Origin: Lepidonotus clava | Taxonomy: Eukaryota > Annelida > Polychaeta > Phyllodocida > Polynoidae | NCBI GenBank assembly: GCA_936440205.1 | Contig: OW387138.1 | Span: 25,005,541-25,069,540, forward strand | DNA length: 64,000 bases | Direction of reading: 5' to 3' | Shown here: positions 34,510 to 46,660 of the stretch, in pieces | Numbering within the stretch: the stretch's first letter is position 1 | How the letters are laid out: each line of letters opens with the position of its first letter | Program-made: the position numbers and the translations under genes | Notes under the pieces: model-generated | The model's database searches: none | What the model saw: the letters and a program-made list of their open reading frames with translations, nothing else | What the model was told of the DNA's origin: nothing

Positions 34510-37274
34510 GATTATATGGTAAAGACTGTAGATATCTGGTCGAGACAGGAGAAGTAGCAATTAAGATATTAATCATTGAAATTAAAACAAAACAGAAGGC
34601 CCTACTTAGAGATCTGGAAATGGCAAGTACTTCAATATCAATGCTCTTCTTTCAGTGAAGTGAAAGGGAACTTGTCTACTCAGCAGATCGTGTTCTTGTC
34701 AGAAACCCATCAAATGTACAGGAGAAGATGGAAAACCCTTTTACATCATACACTTTCTCAGTACTGCAAACCCACGCTCTTGTAAAAGCTTTCATTTCTC
34801 AGAATAACTATGAGAAATCCTCACTTAGATAGATTGTTCTTCGTCCTTCTGAGTATATAAACGACCTGAATTAGTCACGCCGCAAAGTGGCAGGGGAAGG
34901 GTTGCTTTCCAGCCTTCGGGAATACTCAGTCTTTGACACTATTTGCGAACGATGTCAGAATAAGGCGCCTCAACTGTCTGTCTGGTAATTTGAGAAACAA
35001 TGTAAGTTACTTTCCTTTATCAGTACAATGAGAATATATACCCTTCACATTCACTGAAGTACCAGATAACTATTATAAATGTATCTCCCTACCGTAACTT
35101 TAATAATCACCGGTAGTAAAATATCATATCATTTTAACAAGATATAAGAACATCCCAGATCCTTTAAGGAACAGTATCTAATTAATACGGATGGAAGAGT
35201 TTTTTAAAAAAAAAAATAGTTGTGTTTTTTGAATGATAACCCCACCGATCAGACATTTCACTCTCACATTGAAAAGAAATATTGCAGAAGGTTATATCTG
35301 TCGTTAATACCAATCATATTGAATGTACTGACAATCTGTTATATCTGTATATAATTATAGAGAACGGGGAAACCTACAGGTCTATGTTCTTTTGGACAAC
35401 TTCTAGCTAGTGAGAAGTAGCTAGGTGTTGAGAGATGGATTAGAACTGATTACGTTAGGATTAGTGTGCCATTCAAAGGTATTTTTGACGATCGGTAATG
35501 CTTAGAAGCCTGTTCAGCACTTTACTAATCCCAAATGCGTCTTCCATTTCAATTAACTTGGGATTAATTCTCTTGATTACTTATACGTATAGACCAGCCT
35601 GAAAGGACACAAGGGAGGAAATTGAACTGGGCTGGAGCGACCTTTGAGAAAAGAGAAGTATAAAACACACCTGGAGAAATCTTAATCCATCCATTATCAC
35701 CCAACCCTATTCAGAGCGCTCTGCTGAGAAATTACCAACTTAAGAGAGGCTTCCGATGCTCATCAAATGAACCCTTTGTACTGAATACAAGGATTATTAT
35801 CTACTAGAGCGAAAGGCCACTCTTTGTGCTTTATATATATATGAATATAATATTATGCGCAGTAGTCCCTTTGCCTTGAAAGTAGAAAACATATATAGTG
35901 CATATACAAATGCATACATATTATCATGAAGACATGTATCAGATGCAGGGAATCTTAACATATCCATATCGAAAGTAAGAATTGTCGAATCAAGCGCAAT
36001 AAATAATTATCATCATTCAGTAACTTAACACATTTGCTCTTTTTAAAATATTTTGGGTTTGAACATAATAAGACATACATTATAATGTGTTATTATATGC
36101 ACCTCACAAACTGTAATTAAATTAATCGTGTTATTGCTAACATTAGTGATGACTGAATGTTATAGTTGATCGTTTTGAAGGTGATAAAACTTGATAGGTA
36201 ATAGCATGATGAACTGTTATAACAGAAGATTGAAATTGTGTAGCTCAGCCTATCAACTATTCAACCCATAACAATTATCTTCAAACGCTAGAAGAATATA
36301 TATCTACATGGAACAGATATCAAGTATTATTTCAACACCAACAACGATTAGAAAACGCATATTACAACATCAAATGGCTTCAAAACTATTTACTCCATTA
36401 TTTATTCACACAATAACTACAAACGTTAATGCTTGGTTCTCTGAGTTCACAGGGAGCGTTTTGACTCACAAGTTCTCTATTATCAAAAGTCAAAAGCCAG
36501 TTGTTCTGTGAGATATGAGTCGGTTTGGGACACGTTCGATGATGATCACAATGCTAAAATGATTTGCAAGATTTCTTTCTTACTCTCTAGCTGCCTTCTG
36601 CATTGAATAAGGCTTTGAGTGAGCTGCTCTGGTGTGGTGTGGTTTGATTACAGAGCAACTCACATGCCTCCCACAGGCACAACTATCTCTGAGACTCCAT
36701 GTCTATTCAATTAAAACCGGTTAGGAACAGGAAAGTCATCCCCATTCTGAGGCACCATCAAGAGGTGGCTGATAATGGGCTTGGGGGAGGGTAAGGGAGG
36801 GTGAGTGAGTGACAGCAATTCTCGGCATTAAATATTTACAGAGACGAATGTCTTCATTTCTTGCCTTTCCTTCGTGGGGGAAATATCTAATCCCATTGCA
36901 CTGCTAACAATGCCTGATATCTCTCTTCTGCAGCAACTTTGAAAACAGAAAGTTATTCTAAATATTCAAATATTGATTACTGATTACCCTTTACAATGCC
37001 CTTGTGAAAGTGAAAGGCATAGAATAATTGCGTTCTTGTAGCTCTGAAAGGCTGTATTACCGGAATGATGAAATGATGATTAGGTCTAATTTGATCTTTG
37101 TTATTATCTGAATATTGCATCAGACTGTACGACACAATTTACAAACGATTTCAAAGTCTTGATGTGATCATTAATATAACTTGAATATCGTATAACAGGC
37201 AGGCACCAATGAAAGATATTTCCTAAACTCTTTCACCATAATTACTTGTACTCCTCATCAGCTCATTGACTCAA
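34510..37274. other. Non-coding stretch with one GAGCTGCTC
   Basis: AT-rich sequence. GAGCTGCTC occurs at 36621-36629. ORFs of about 67-69 codons (34576-34785 and 36308-36511) have no known domains. No repeat was identified. Confidence 0.35.
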
Positions 37275-37577
37275 ACTTCTCCTTCTCCTTCATCTAGTCC
37301 TTCGTCTGCTCCTACCCTTCCCCCTCTCTTCTTCCTCTTCCTCCTCCTCCATCTTCTCCTTCTCCTTCTCCTCCTCCTCCCCCTTCTCCTCCCCTTTCTC
37401 TTCCCCTTCCTCCTCCCCTTCGACCTCCCCTGCCTCCCCCTCCTCCTCCCCTTCCTCCTCCCCTGCCTCCTCCTCCTCCTCCTCCTCCTCCTCCTCCCCT
37501 CATCCTCCTCCTCCTTCTCCTTCTCCTCTTCCTCTTCTTCCTCCTCCTCTCCCTCTGGCCCTTCCTCCCTCCACTGG
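37275..37577. repeat. Long CT-rich (homopyrimidine) tract
   Basis: About 300 bp of mostly TCC, TCT and CTT units with rare purines, including a pure pyrimidine run of about 70 bases (37352-37421). It can adopt triplex (H-DNA) structure. The Leu/Ser-rich plus frame and the Gly/Arg-rich minus frame are by-products and not genes. Confidence 0.9.
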
Positions 37578-38030
37578 TGTTGCCAGCAGGAGACCTTTTA
37601 TGCCGGCTGCTGGCACCGTGGGCCCTCCACTACCAGCAGCCTGTGCTATCTCCCCCTCACAGGAGGCAGGCCTCCTCCAGGGTCCGGCACTGTTTGTTCT
37701 CAGTGTTAACACTCGCCGCCATCACCCTTTATGGAAACAACCGAAAACCAACTATCCCAAGCGGCTGAGGGCACCCGGCACACACGGGGCGCTGGGTTCT
37801 ATGGCCCGGGTGCCTGGTCATCTGGGACCAGGGACGTCTGGCAGTGACAGGCTGGGTGTTTGTTTTGGGGTGTTGACACAAGATGGGTCTGTGCAATAGG
37901 GGGTAGTATTGGGCGGATGAGATCCATCCAGGCTGATACTGTATAGGCACGACATGCTGCTAGGATATGAATATAACGTATGTATAGTGGTGGTTTTATC
38001 AGGAGCAGCTGGTACTCCCTCCTCCCACCA
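37578..38030. other. GC-richer non-coding stretch
   Basis: Contains a reverse CCCTGGAGGA at 37673-37682. Several overlapping ORFs lack known domains. Confidence 0.35.
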
Positions 38031-38203
38031 TTAGGGGCCTTCCATTAAGTACGTACGCACCAAGGGGGGGTGGGGGGGGTCCGAGATTTTGGGAATTTTG
38101 CGTACATTCCTATACAAATCCAATGCGTACTTTAGCCTGAGGGGGGGTGGGGGGATCTAGAATTTGTAAATTTTTGCGTACGTACTAAATGGAAGGCCCC
38201 TTA
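38031..38203. mobile_element. 167-bp MITE with TTA target duplication
   Basis: The 26-bp inverted termini (38034-38059 and 38175-38200) differ at one position and begin GGGGCCTTCCATT, with GTACGTACGC inside. TTA flanks both ends (38031-38033 and 38201-38203). The short interior contains two G-rich runs (GGGGGGGTGGGGG). The low divergence of the termini suggests recent insertion. PIF/Harbinger-type by duplication; no transposase. Confidence 0.9.
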
Positions 38204-40922
38204 CCAAAATGATATAGAATTCTGATATCAAGAAAGGACGCTTTATTGTGTGACTAAGCGTTTTAAGGATTGTAAATGACAGCTACGAAAGAGGCTTAAA
38301 AAGCTGAATATAAATATTTTGAGGGTCTATGATTAAACATAATACATTTATCGGGATAAAACTGAAAACAAGCTGCGATAGATTACTGAAGTATGCATGG
38401 AATTTCTCAGCGAAGCTATAATATTGCCTCTTTATTTTCTAACTGGTTCTATGTTGTACTTCATTGGGTCAGTATTACAATGAAAAATGGTTTGCTCCTT
38501 GAATATTGCTGACAGGGATTGATATATGTGCCGATAAACCTTGCCTGGCTGCCTAGAGCTATTGACAGAAGCACTGCAGCTTTTTTTTCTATTCGAACAC
38601 AAAAGAATGAAACATAAAACAATGTTGGCATTATCTGGATGTTGTCAAACACGGTAATTAGCGTGATGCAGGAGGTTCTAAAAAAGTTTACCTTTTCCAG
38701 GTTGGCAATTGAATAGTATTTAGGCCTTTGTTCTACTTATGACGTAGTGACTTATCCTCAATCACCTCTATTTCTCTCCACAATGAAGAGACTTTGTTTT
38801 CGTTGTTTCCTGTACCATGCGTATAATGGAATTAGGATCAATGGTAAGGCATAAAAAGGATATAGAACAAAACTATTACTCATGGACAATAATTGATGAG
38901 AAGTATGTACTTCGAGTTTTTCATGAAAAAAAGTGACTGATAGAAGGGTTAATATAGACGGGATTATAAAAATATGAACAGTATCTCAAGTCAAGAGCAA
39001 TCACTGAAGATGTCTAAGCACATTGTATTTTACCTTTCAGTTTTAGCTCTGCCAGCAATCTTTCAGCACCCAAACTTCTCCACTATTACTAATATTAGGA
39101 CCACCAGCTTGGCTCATGTTTTAAGATTTAATATCAAAATTTCTAAAGTTTAAATTTGAAATGACTCGCAATATCCGCTGATTGGGGCAGTTTGCAGACC
39201 GTTTGAGACACGGCGGTTCTTTGGTTCCCCTGCCGTGCAATTAGATCTAATGGATGGCCTTGATGGGCGCAACTTTGAGAGAGGTAAAAATAATTGCAAA
39301 GTCGGATCTAATATCAATTTTTCTAAGTGACAGGGTAACGTTATGGAATAGTACAGTAACAGGTAAGTAGTTGAAGTTAGATGTATAAAATGTTTCCTGC
39401 TATAGCATCATCCTTCCGGCTGTCAGACTGTGTTGCTAAGTAATTAACAATTTGAATATCGACATGTAATAAGAAAAAGCAGAATTTTAATTACCTTTAA
39501 CGCGTGCCAAATATTGTTCATGCTATCTTGTTTAAATATCATTAGCTTATTGTTTAAAAAGAAACAAAACTCGTTACAGCTAAATGTAGGAATTAGAGTC
39601 CTTGACGTTGAAAACCTCTCAGGAATGATGAAATTCATAATTTAGTATTCTACATCTGCATTGCATGAGGAGCGGTACAACATAATATATGAAGCACCGT
39701 TGTATGTGGGTCTAAAGTCCTGGAAATACATCACCAAACATATTTGTGGTTTCCCACCACCGGTTTGCACTAAAACTAATTAGGAAATTAAAGGCATTAG
39801 CTTCTGCAACAATAATATTTGAGCTTCCATGTTTATCATTACATTAGGGAATGACTTCAAACAGAACTGTCTTAGATAAAAGACAATACTTAGAGTCATA
39901 TTGATTGCTCACACAGTTATTTCACATGCAACTGATCGTTTATTTTCATAGTCACTCGGACATCAGTATTCTAGAATAGCAATCAAACAAACTGAGAATA
40001 CAGAACGCAGCACAAGTTAACGTTTCACTACCCTTCATTCCTGGTACTTACGCGACTTACAACCCTGGCCAATAGCGGCAGGTGCACGGCCCCCCGATGG
40101 CTGATGACAGAAGGCCCTTTGTACTGCTCCAGGGCAGAGGTCACCACAAACCAACAAGCCCTGGAGGTAATGAGGACCTCGGCCTTAATCAGCACCACTC
40201 TGGTAGTACCTGCTGCCACAAACAACACGGACCAGGCCATACAGGGGTGTGTGAGGATTGTGTTGGGGCCCGAGGGAGGGGTCTCAGATGGCTACAAGGC
40301 TAAATAGAGGCTAAATGAAGTCGGACAATGTCCTTGTCGCCAACTGTGTCGGAAGCGATGCTGATTTTGGCCCCTACCAGCACCTCCTCAACGGCACCGG
40401 GTGTAGGTGTATGGGACCCGGAGTGTAAGCTATGTTGGTTGGTTTTATACAATAATAATTATCAGTATCAGAGTTTAGGAACTTGGACAATAAGCTTACC
40501 AAAATGGTTACATTCGGACTGAGCAGCGCATCAATTGCCCTACGATTGCAGGTACATTAATCGTCGGAACGTTGTACCAAGCAGGTGCTTATCTAAACCA
40601 CCCTCTATGAGGAATGGCTCAGTTGTGGATTTAGGCCAATTAGGCCAAGGTCACATGCTTTGAATCATCTAACTGTGACCATGAAATAAAAAGATAAAAA
40701 AATATGGACCATTTACTGCAGGCCTTGATATCATGATTACAATGATCAATTAGGTAATGGTTCAGAATAATTAGCTTGTTATTGTAAATACACGTTTATC
40801 AAATGTAATAAGGTCACAGATTGTTGAATTTTCATTGCTTTACTATTTGTATCTCGATTACCTAAAAGAATGTAGCTCGCCACTAACACTTGGTAGTCCA
40901 TATGCCCTGGAGACCTCCCGAG
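38204..40922. other. Non-coding stretch
   Basis: No exon or repeat recognised. A GC-richer patch at 40060-40440 carries CCCTGGAGG at 40159-40167 and several short ORFs with no known domain. Confidence 0.35.
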
Positions 40923-40935
40923 GCGCCACCTAGTG
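40923..40935 (-). promoter_or_regulatory. CTCF-like site
   Basis: On the minus strand TCACTAGGTGGCG matches 12 of 13 positions of CCASYAGRKGGCR. A near copy of the CCTGGAGG word (CCTGGAGA) lies about 15 bp upstream on the plus strand. Confidence 0.4.
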
Positions 40936-43900
40936 AGCAAACCGTTGATTAGGTTAGTACATGGAGGAGGTAATGTCCACTGGGAGGGGTTGACGGGGGC
41001 TCCAGGGTTTGATGCTTGTCCCTGTGAATAGCCAACAGGTGAAAATGGCCAGGACAGGACACTGCCATGTATACTTTATGTTGTACAAGAGGGAGCGATA
41101 TGAAAAGTTTACGATATTGAAATCTTGAGAGACCTTTTTAATAGAATAATTCAATAGTTACTTTTAGAATTCTTTCTTGGCAACAGCCTTGATTAAATTA
41201 ATGTGGATGACTAATTAATTCTAATACATGTGTTACTAGACGTCATTAGATTCTTGAGCGTATGTTATGGGGATACTAAAGGTGCCCTCCTTTTGTGATC
41301 ATTTTATTTTGGTTAATATGAAAAATCTGCGTCAATCAGCTGTGCGCTAATGTACATAACTTTACAGTCATTTGAATATCAGCTTCGCATTGATTTTGTT
41401 TCATTTCTGTGTCCTCACAGGCTACCTCACCCACTTTTATTTACCTTCTATGCATCCTATACTGTACATTAGCTATGCCCCCCCTGGCCTTTCTAATGTG
41501 ATTGACATAATTAGTTGGGTGTTATAAATGTCCGTGAAGCATATGTACCCTACAGACCTTTGAATACCAGCCAGTATTTCCCATATCAGAATCGCAGTCC
41601 CATTATATAGTGTGCTAATATAGTCTAGCTCGACCTCTTTGATTAACCCCCATTCATTCTATACTGTAGGCTACGCTATATATCAGTCCCTGGCCTGGCG
41701 TCCCACTACATCACTTACCTCAGATAAAGCTGAGCTCATCAGTGTACAACCAGTACAACCCGGTACAACAAACCGGGTTCAGCTACATACCGTGACTGTA
41801 ATTTTCATAACAACTCATCATATGAATGATCAGAATCATATTGATATAAAAAATATTATACACTATATGAATAAATATATAGAGAGAGCGGATGTCTCTG
41901 TCTGTGACTGTGTGTTTACGCTTGTGTGCTTGTGTCTGCGTAGGTGTACTGTTCGTGCCTAAATATAATGTGTATACACATGTTATTACGTTTTAAGGCC
42001 AATTAACACACTTCACACCGTATGTAGCAGACTGGCGCCCACCCAAAGCACCGACCAACACCCTTACTGATCTGGACTCCCTCCGATTAGTCGAGACCTG
42101 GTTTTTAATTATTCACCAGAATGATGGTCTGTCGTGTCAGATCGGTTGTCTTACCAGTATGTTCTGTGTGTACGAGGGATCAAGGTCAGTGTGAGTGAGG
42201 GGGTGCCTCCTGTAGCCACCTGGTGCACAGGGGGGTGGGGGTCGTACTAGTACAAGCTAAGCTTGGCCTGGGAGAAGGGCTGTTCTCAGTAAAAAAAAAA
42301 GATGGATGTATGCTCATTGGTCTACAGTGCCAGGACCATAAAGGTGAATTGACTCTGGGGATGGAATTATGAATTTATAATTAAAGTGGTCAGCTACAAT
42401 AAAAGAGTCATATTTCTGGTTATGTATTTCAGGTATTCACTAAAATCTCAAGGTTTGAGTATCATGTACGTTGAACATTGTTTTTCTTTAGACAGACATG
42501 AATGTGGGGTTTTGCTTTCCTAGAATATCAGAGTGTGTTCTTCAAACAAATAGTTTCAGCCAGTAGACTAGATTCTTGGAATAAGGCTGTAGCTGTTGTA
42601 GATGAACACACTTATGTGGAGAGTGACCCCCAACCTTTCGGGCGAAGGGGGGGAGGAGTCAAGTCACAGGTGCAGCCAGGGCAGTCCTCCCTGAGTGAAG
42701 TAGCCGCTCGTTTTTCCTTGCATAGGAGTGTGTTTGCCTTCATGTCAAAGGGAAATCCCTTCGATTTGGCCCCTGGCTTAATGCCACATTACTATACAAA
42801 CAAACTGCCATGCCAACTGCAAGGGATTATACCGTGTAAAAAAATATAATTTTTGTCTGTTTGACTCATCGGTTGAGGCATGTATTTCTCCCGTTTGTCG
42901 TTACCCTGTGAGTTCTCCTTGTTCTCGCGTATGTCTGATATATATAGATATATGATCTTTCTACATTTCTATGAGAAGCAAACTTTTGATGAAAATGCAT
43001 GTAGTCAGATCGAGTGATGAAGTATCTTGTAAGAAACTCATTCCTTAAGGTAAACGAAATAAGTCATCTCTGATCATATATACTCTTGTTTTACTTCTCC
43101 TTCAATCGGGATTTCACTCACGCCATTACTACATCAAATAAACATACTTCATTCAAAAACGAAAATATGCGACAACTGCGCTATCTCTATTTCCCTATCA
43201 CTGATAAGGAGATGGACTAAGCTTCCGATATGTCTTGAAATGAGTAAACTATTAATACGTTTGCTTGTTGGTTGCTATATTCTTACATCCCTATGCAAGT
43301 TCAATACATGTCTAACGCTAAAAGTGTGTTACTGTTGTAACCTTTGCCAAGTCTTATCAGGCTTCAAAGTCGCGTTGTCACGTCTAGAAGGATCAGGTTG
43401 TTAAACAGGTTTCTGAAGAATCTCAAACATTTACATATCTGTATTACCGTGTACGTTAAATCCCTTTAAAGAAAGCCTCAAAGCAGGGAAGGATGAAAGC
43501 AGTGATCTCAAGAGGTTAACTTTGGGTTAGATCAAGGACTTTTTAATGTTAGATAACGTATATGTTTCCCTTTAGCAGACGGCTTGTGTCTACAGGTTAT
43601 TTTTGGAGTTGCTGAGAAGAGACGTGACATAGACCTCCTCTTTGGTCACATTTACTCGTGCGCTTCTATATACAAGGGAGAAAAGAATATCTTCACCACC
43701 TTAATATGGTGTGTTGGCTTTTTGAAATAGAAGAGTCGGAACAAACATTACCTCATTTGAAAAGAAAGCTGAAGTAAAGGTCTGATGGAATGTAAGTAAA
43801 TCTGGGAATATTTCCAAGAAATGGTGTTCATTTCCTTTCTAAATTTGACATCAAAATGGTGTTCTTCATTTTAGTAAAATGGCATTATTTAATAAAAATA

Positions 43901-44846
43901 TTTATAGAAATGTTGGAAGGTTGACGTATGGAGAAAGAACCTTTGATGTAATAAGGTTGAAGAGTGAGACGGAAAGGCATCTTTTATGTCTCTTTCCATA
44001 TAAAAAAGGTCCATTTGCACCCGTCTCTACTAACGGCGAAAAGATGAGGGCACATTATGATTTAATTGCTTTGCCTACCGACAAAAATCAGACTGACTTC
44101 TTTGCTATCTCCATACAGACCTCAGTCAAGCTCTTTACGTCTTGCCTCGCTCTAGATATCTTATCCCTGGCTATGAGATTACAAGAGAGCATGCCAGTCC
44201 ACAGCCGCCTTTTATGACCTACCTAGTGAAAACTGGGCCAAGATAGTGGCCAGAAAGAAGTCGGTTTCAACAACATTTCTTTAAAGGTTTGCTTTTGAAC
44301 GATTCCTAACAACAACAAATAATCGTTTTTTGTCTTTCAAAAATGAATTGGTAGGTATCTGAGCAATCATGGGGCACGACTGTCACACGGCTATTCCTTC
44401 CCTTGATGCTAAAGGAGAGCACATAAAGAACTAAGGGCTTAATTAACTGTAATTGTTTTAGAGGAAACCGTCAACTTTGAAGTCGTTGTCTGTTCAGTTC
44501 TTTGCAAGCAGTCATTCTACTCCGATCCCATGGTATCCGAGCTTGGCCCACACATACACGCCCAACCTGATGAAACAGTCTAGTCGAAATCCACCATCAG
44601 GAGGTAATTTCAGAACAATTCTTATTTCATAGAATCTTTGTTGCAACTGCTTACTCCGATTTTTTTGCTCTGTGATTTTCTTTGAGAAAAAACTTGAGAA
44701 TTCTTCATTTAAGCCTTTCAAAAAGTTCTGTTGTTACTCTCCTGTGAGTGATTTATGAGTAGTTGGAAGTGTGAGATGACCTAAAATTTGATCTCAGACA
44801 CTGGAATTCCAATGGTTTATGGGTTGCCAAGAAATAATTTTGACCT
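40936..44846. other. Non-coding stretch
   Basis: No supported gene. ORFs at 42502-42849 (115 codons) and 43879-44217 (112 codons) have no recognisable domain. At this composition several ORFs of that length are expected by chance in 64 kb. Confidence 0.35.
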
Positions 44847-45289
44847 GGGTATTTCATAAGGACCATGTGCCAAAAATGTGGTATAAAGATAGTAATTTCT
44901 GTTTCATAATGGTAAATTAGAATTCTTGAATTCTAACTTTAAGAATTCATTGTGAAACCCTTTCATAAGCAAATCATTGTTAGACTTCTCAACTTAGTCA
45001 CATTTTATTTCAGGTCCCCCTAATCTATATTTTGTTTGATCTAAGTTGTTATTTGGTATCCATTTAATGACACAGAAGGAGGTTTGCTGAGATTCCATAA
45101 TAAAAACAAAGGAAAATCCAAGGCTTAGAATACCACAAGGAAAACTAACAAAGAATTTATCATGTTATCAGTGGACATTCTACAATAGCATTTTAAAGAA
45201 AATTGCTAAGAAAATTCTTAAATATTTCTTTGTGTTTCAAGAAAATTGTACAACAAAGATTTTTTCAAAGATTTTTTTATGAAATACCC
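44847..45289. mobile_element. Probable MITE with GGGTATTTCATAA ends
   Basis: GGGTATTTCATAA (44847-44859) and its complement TTATGAAATACCC (45277-45289) form a perfect 13-bp inverted repeat 443 bp apart. The interior has further mirrored pieces (GAATTCTTGAATTC, AAGAATTC, TTTCAAGAAAATT), consistent with a foldback. No clear target duplication is seen. Confidence 0.6.
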
Positions 45290-45513
45290 TCCAGCTCTAC
45301 GTGCAGGAGGAATCTGATATGTCCCTCTCGTTTGTAAGAATCTTGAAACGAGTTCAAACGTACAGAGAACTGAAAAGAGATGCTCAAGAAATACCTCAAA
45401 ATACGGAGAGCAATATTGTATCAACACTGATGACTTGCATGGACGACATAGGGCAGACTATATGGCTTAACCTGGGGGAATATATAATTACAGCTAACGA
45501 GAAATACTCCTGA
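45290..45513 (+). CDS. Weak candidate 3' terminal exon, unknown
   Basis: Just right of the MITE end, a frame begins after an acceptor-like TCTACGTGCAG (ending 45306) and runs 69-70 codons to the TGA ending at 45513. Residues include SLSFVRILKRVQTYREL and IGQTIWLNLGEYI, with a plausible balanced composition. I recognise no family, and length alone is not significant. No canonical AATAAA follows closely. It could equally be chance. Confidence 0.15.
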
Positions 45514-46439
45514 TTAAAACCCATGCATTTTTTATTTGTACTCGAAAGGCATAAACAAGTTTTTAAGCTCAAGATTTAGATTACCACCCCTCTGCTGTTG
45601 TGCCTCATCATATAAGAAATGTTTCCATTATTATGTTTAACAATCTGAATCCGAAGTGCAATTTCTGTAATGGCGTCAGACACATTGTGTACCATTTTAA
45701 AGAAAAGTCATCATAAATTAGCTTGAACACAACTTGAATATTACTTTATCATGTGTCTACTAGCTTATATTATTATTATTATGTGTATACATGTGCATGG
45801 TTTGAAAGAAACTTGTCCAATACCGCCAGTTGATGCTATGTTCCTGTATTGCAGTTGCGAGATTCACGCTTGTGTTACTTTTCAATCATATTTCCGAACT
45901 TCATGATACTATTTTGCAAACATATCCAATGTTACTGTATTCTTAAGTATTTAAGTACATATATTATTCTGCAAGGAGTGTTGTATTAATTAATGTACGT
46001 AATCGGCGGAAACCATGTGAAATTAAAGAAGTTGATTGATTAAACAGTGTTACATGTCTTCTGTCGTTTTGATTCATTAGCGGTCGCCCTGTGAGACCCG
46101 GGCTTGACCTGCCATTGGATAACCCCACAACTACCACTATCCGAGCTGATTAAAGTGCCTGGAGGAAACCAACCACCAGGTTCTCATCTTTCTGTCGTCC
46201 TAATATCGTTATTAAAATGGCGTGGGCTTATATCATGCTTAACATAACCAAATTTGCGTCATGATTACTCTACATTCTCTACAATGTGCAGGTAGATCTG
46301 ATGTTTTACAGTCACCTGACTTCCCATCTTTTCACAACCTCTCAAAAAGGAAACGCACACTTCTGCCCTCATCACCCAAGCATTATATTCTCTATTTACT
46401 TGCAGCAAAAAAAGTGCAATAACTTTGCTCTTCTCCATT
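45514..46439. other. Non-coding stretch
   Basis: AT-rich. CCTGGAGG occurs at 46158-46165. No further feature seen. Confidence 0.4.
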
Positions 46440-46660
46440 TCCTCCTGTTCTGATTGGCTGATAGGTGAAGCCTCATATATATGTCATACGCCGACCGGAA
46501 GCCTTTTTTGCCTTACCCCTCACGACCCGAGCTTCCCTCAGGTAGACTTAGAGATCACGTGACCGGATCTGCGACGTCAAGTGCCGCCGGATGTGTCAGT
46601 CTCGCGAGACCTCGGAGTGAGACACGAGAACTCCATCCAGAAAAACATAACCTGCAGGTA
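46440..46660 (+). promoter_or_regulatory. TATA-less housekeeping-type promoter cluster
   Basis: Within about 160 bp lie an NF-Y site CTGATTGGCT (46450-46459), ETS ACCGGAAG (46494-46501), the E-box TCACGTGA (46555-46562), ETS ACCGGAT (46562-46568), CRE-like CGACGTCA (46572-46579), ETS CCGGATGT (46588-46595) and the palindrome TCTCGCGAGA (46600-46609), the BANP-bound word of CpG-island promoters. A donor-like CTGCAG|GTATAC follows at 46657/46658, so a short noncoding first exon is possible. No coding gene is attached. It could serve the LRR gene 6 kb downstream, a noncoding RNA, or a leftward gene. Confidence 0.6.

Noticed and set aside
37266-37712. Leu/Ser-rich 147-codon plus frame and Gly/Arg-rich minus frame
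   Set aside because: Direct products of the CT-rich tract; no conserved domain or signal.
43879-44217. 112-codon ORF
   Set aside because: No recognisable family, poor splice or UTR context. Several ORFs of this size are expected by chance in 64 kb at this composition.
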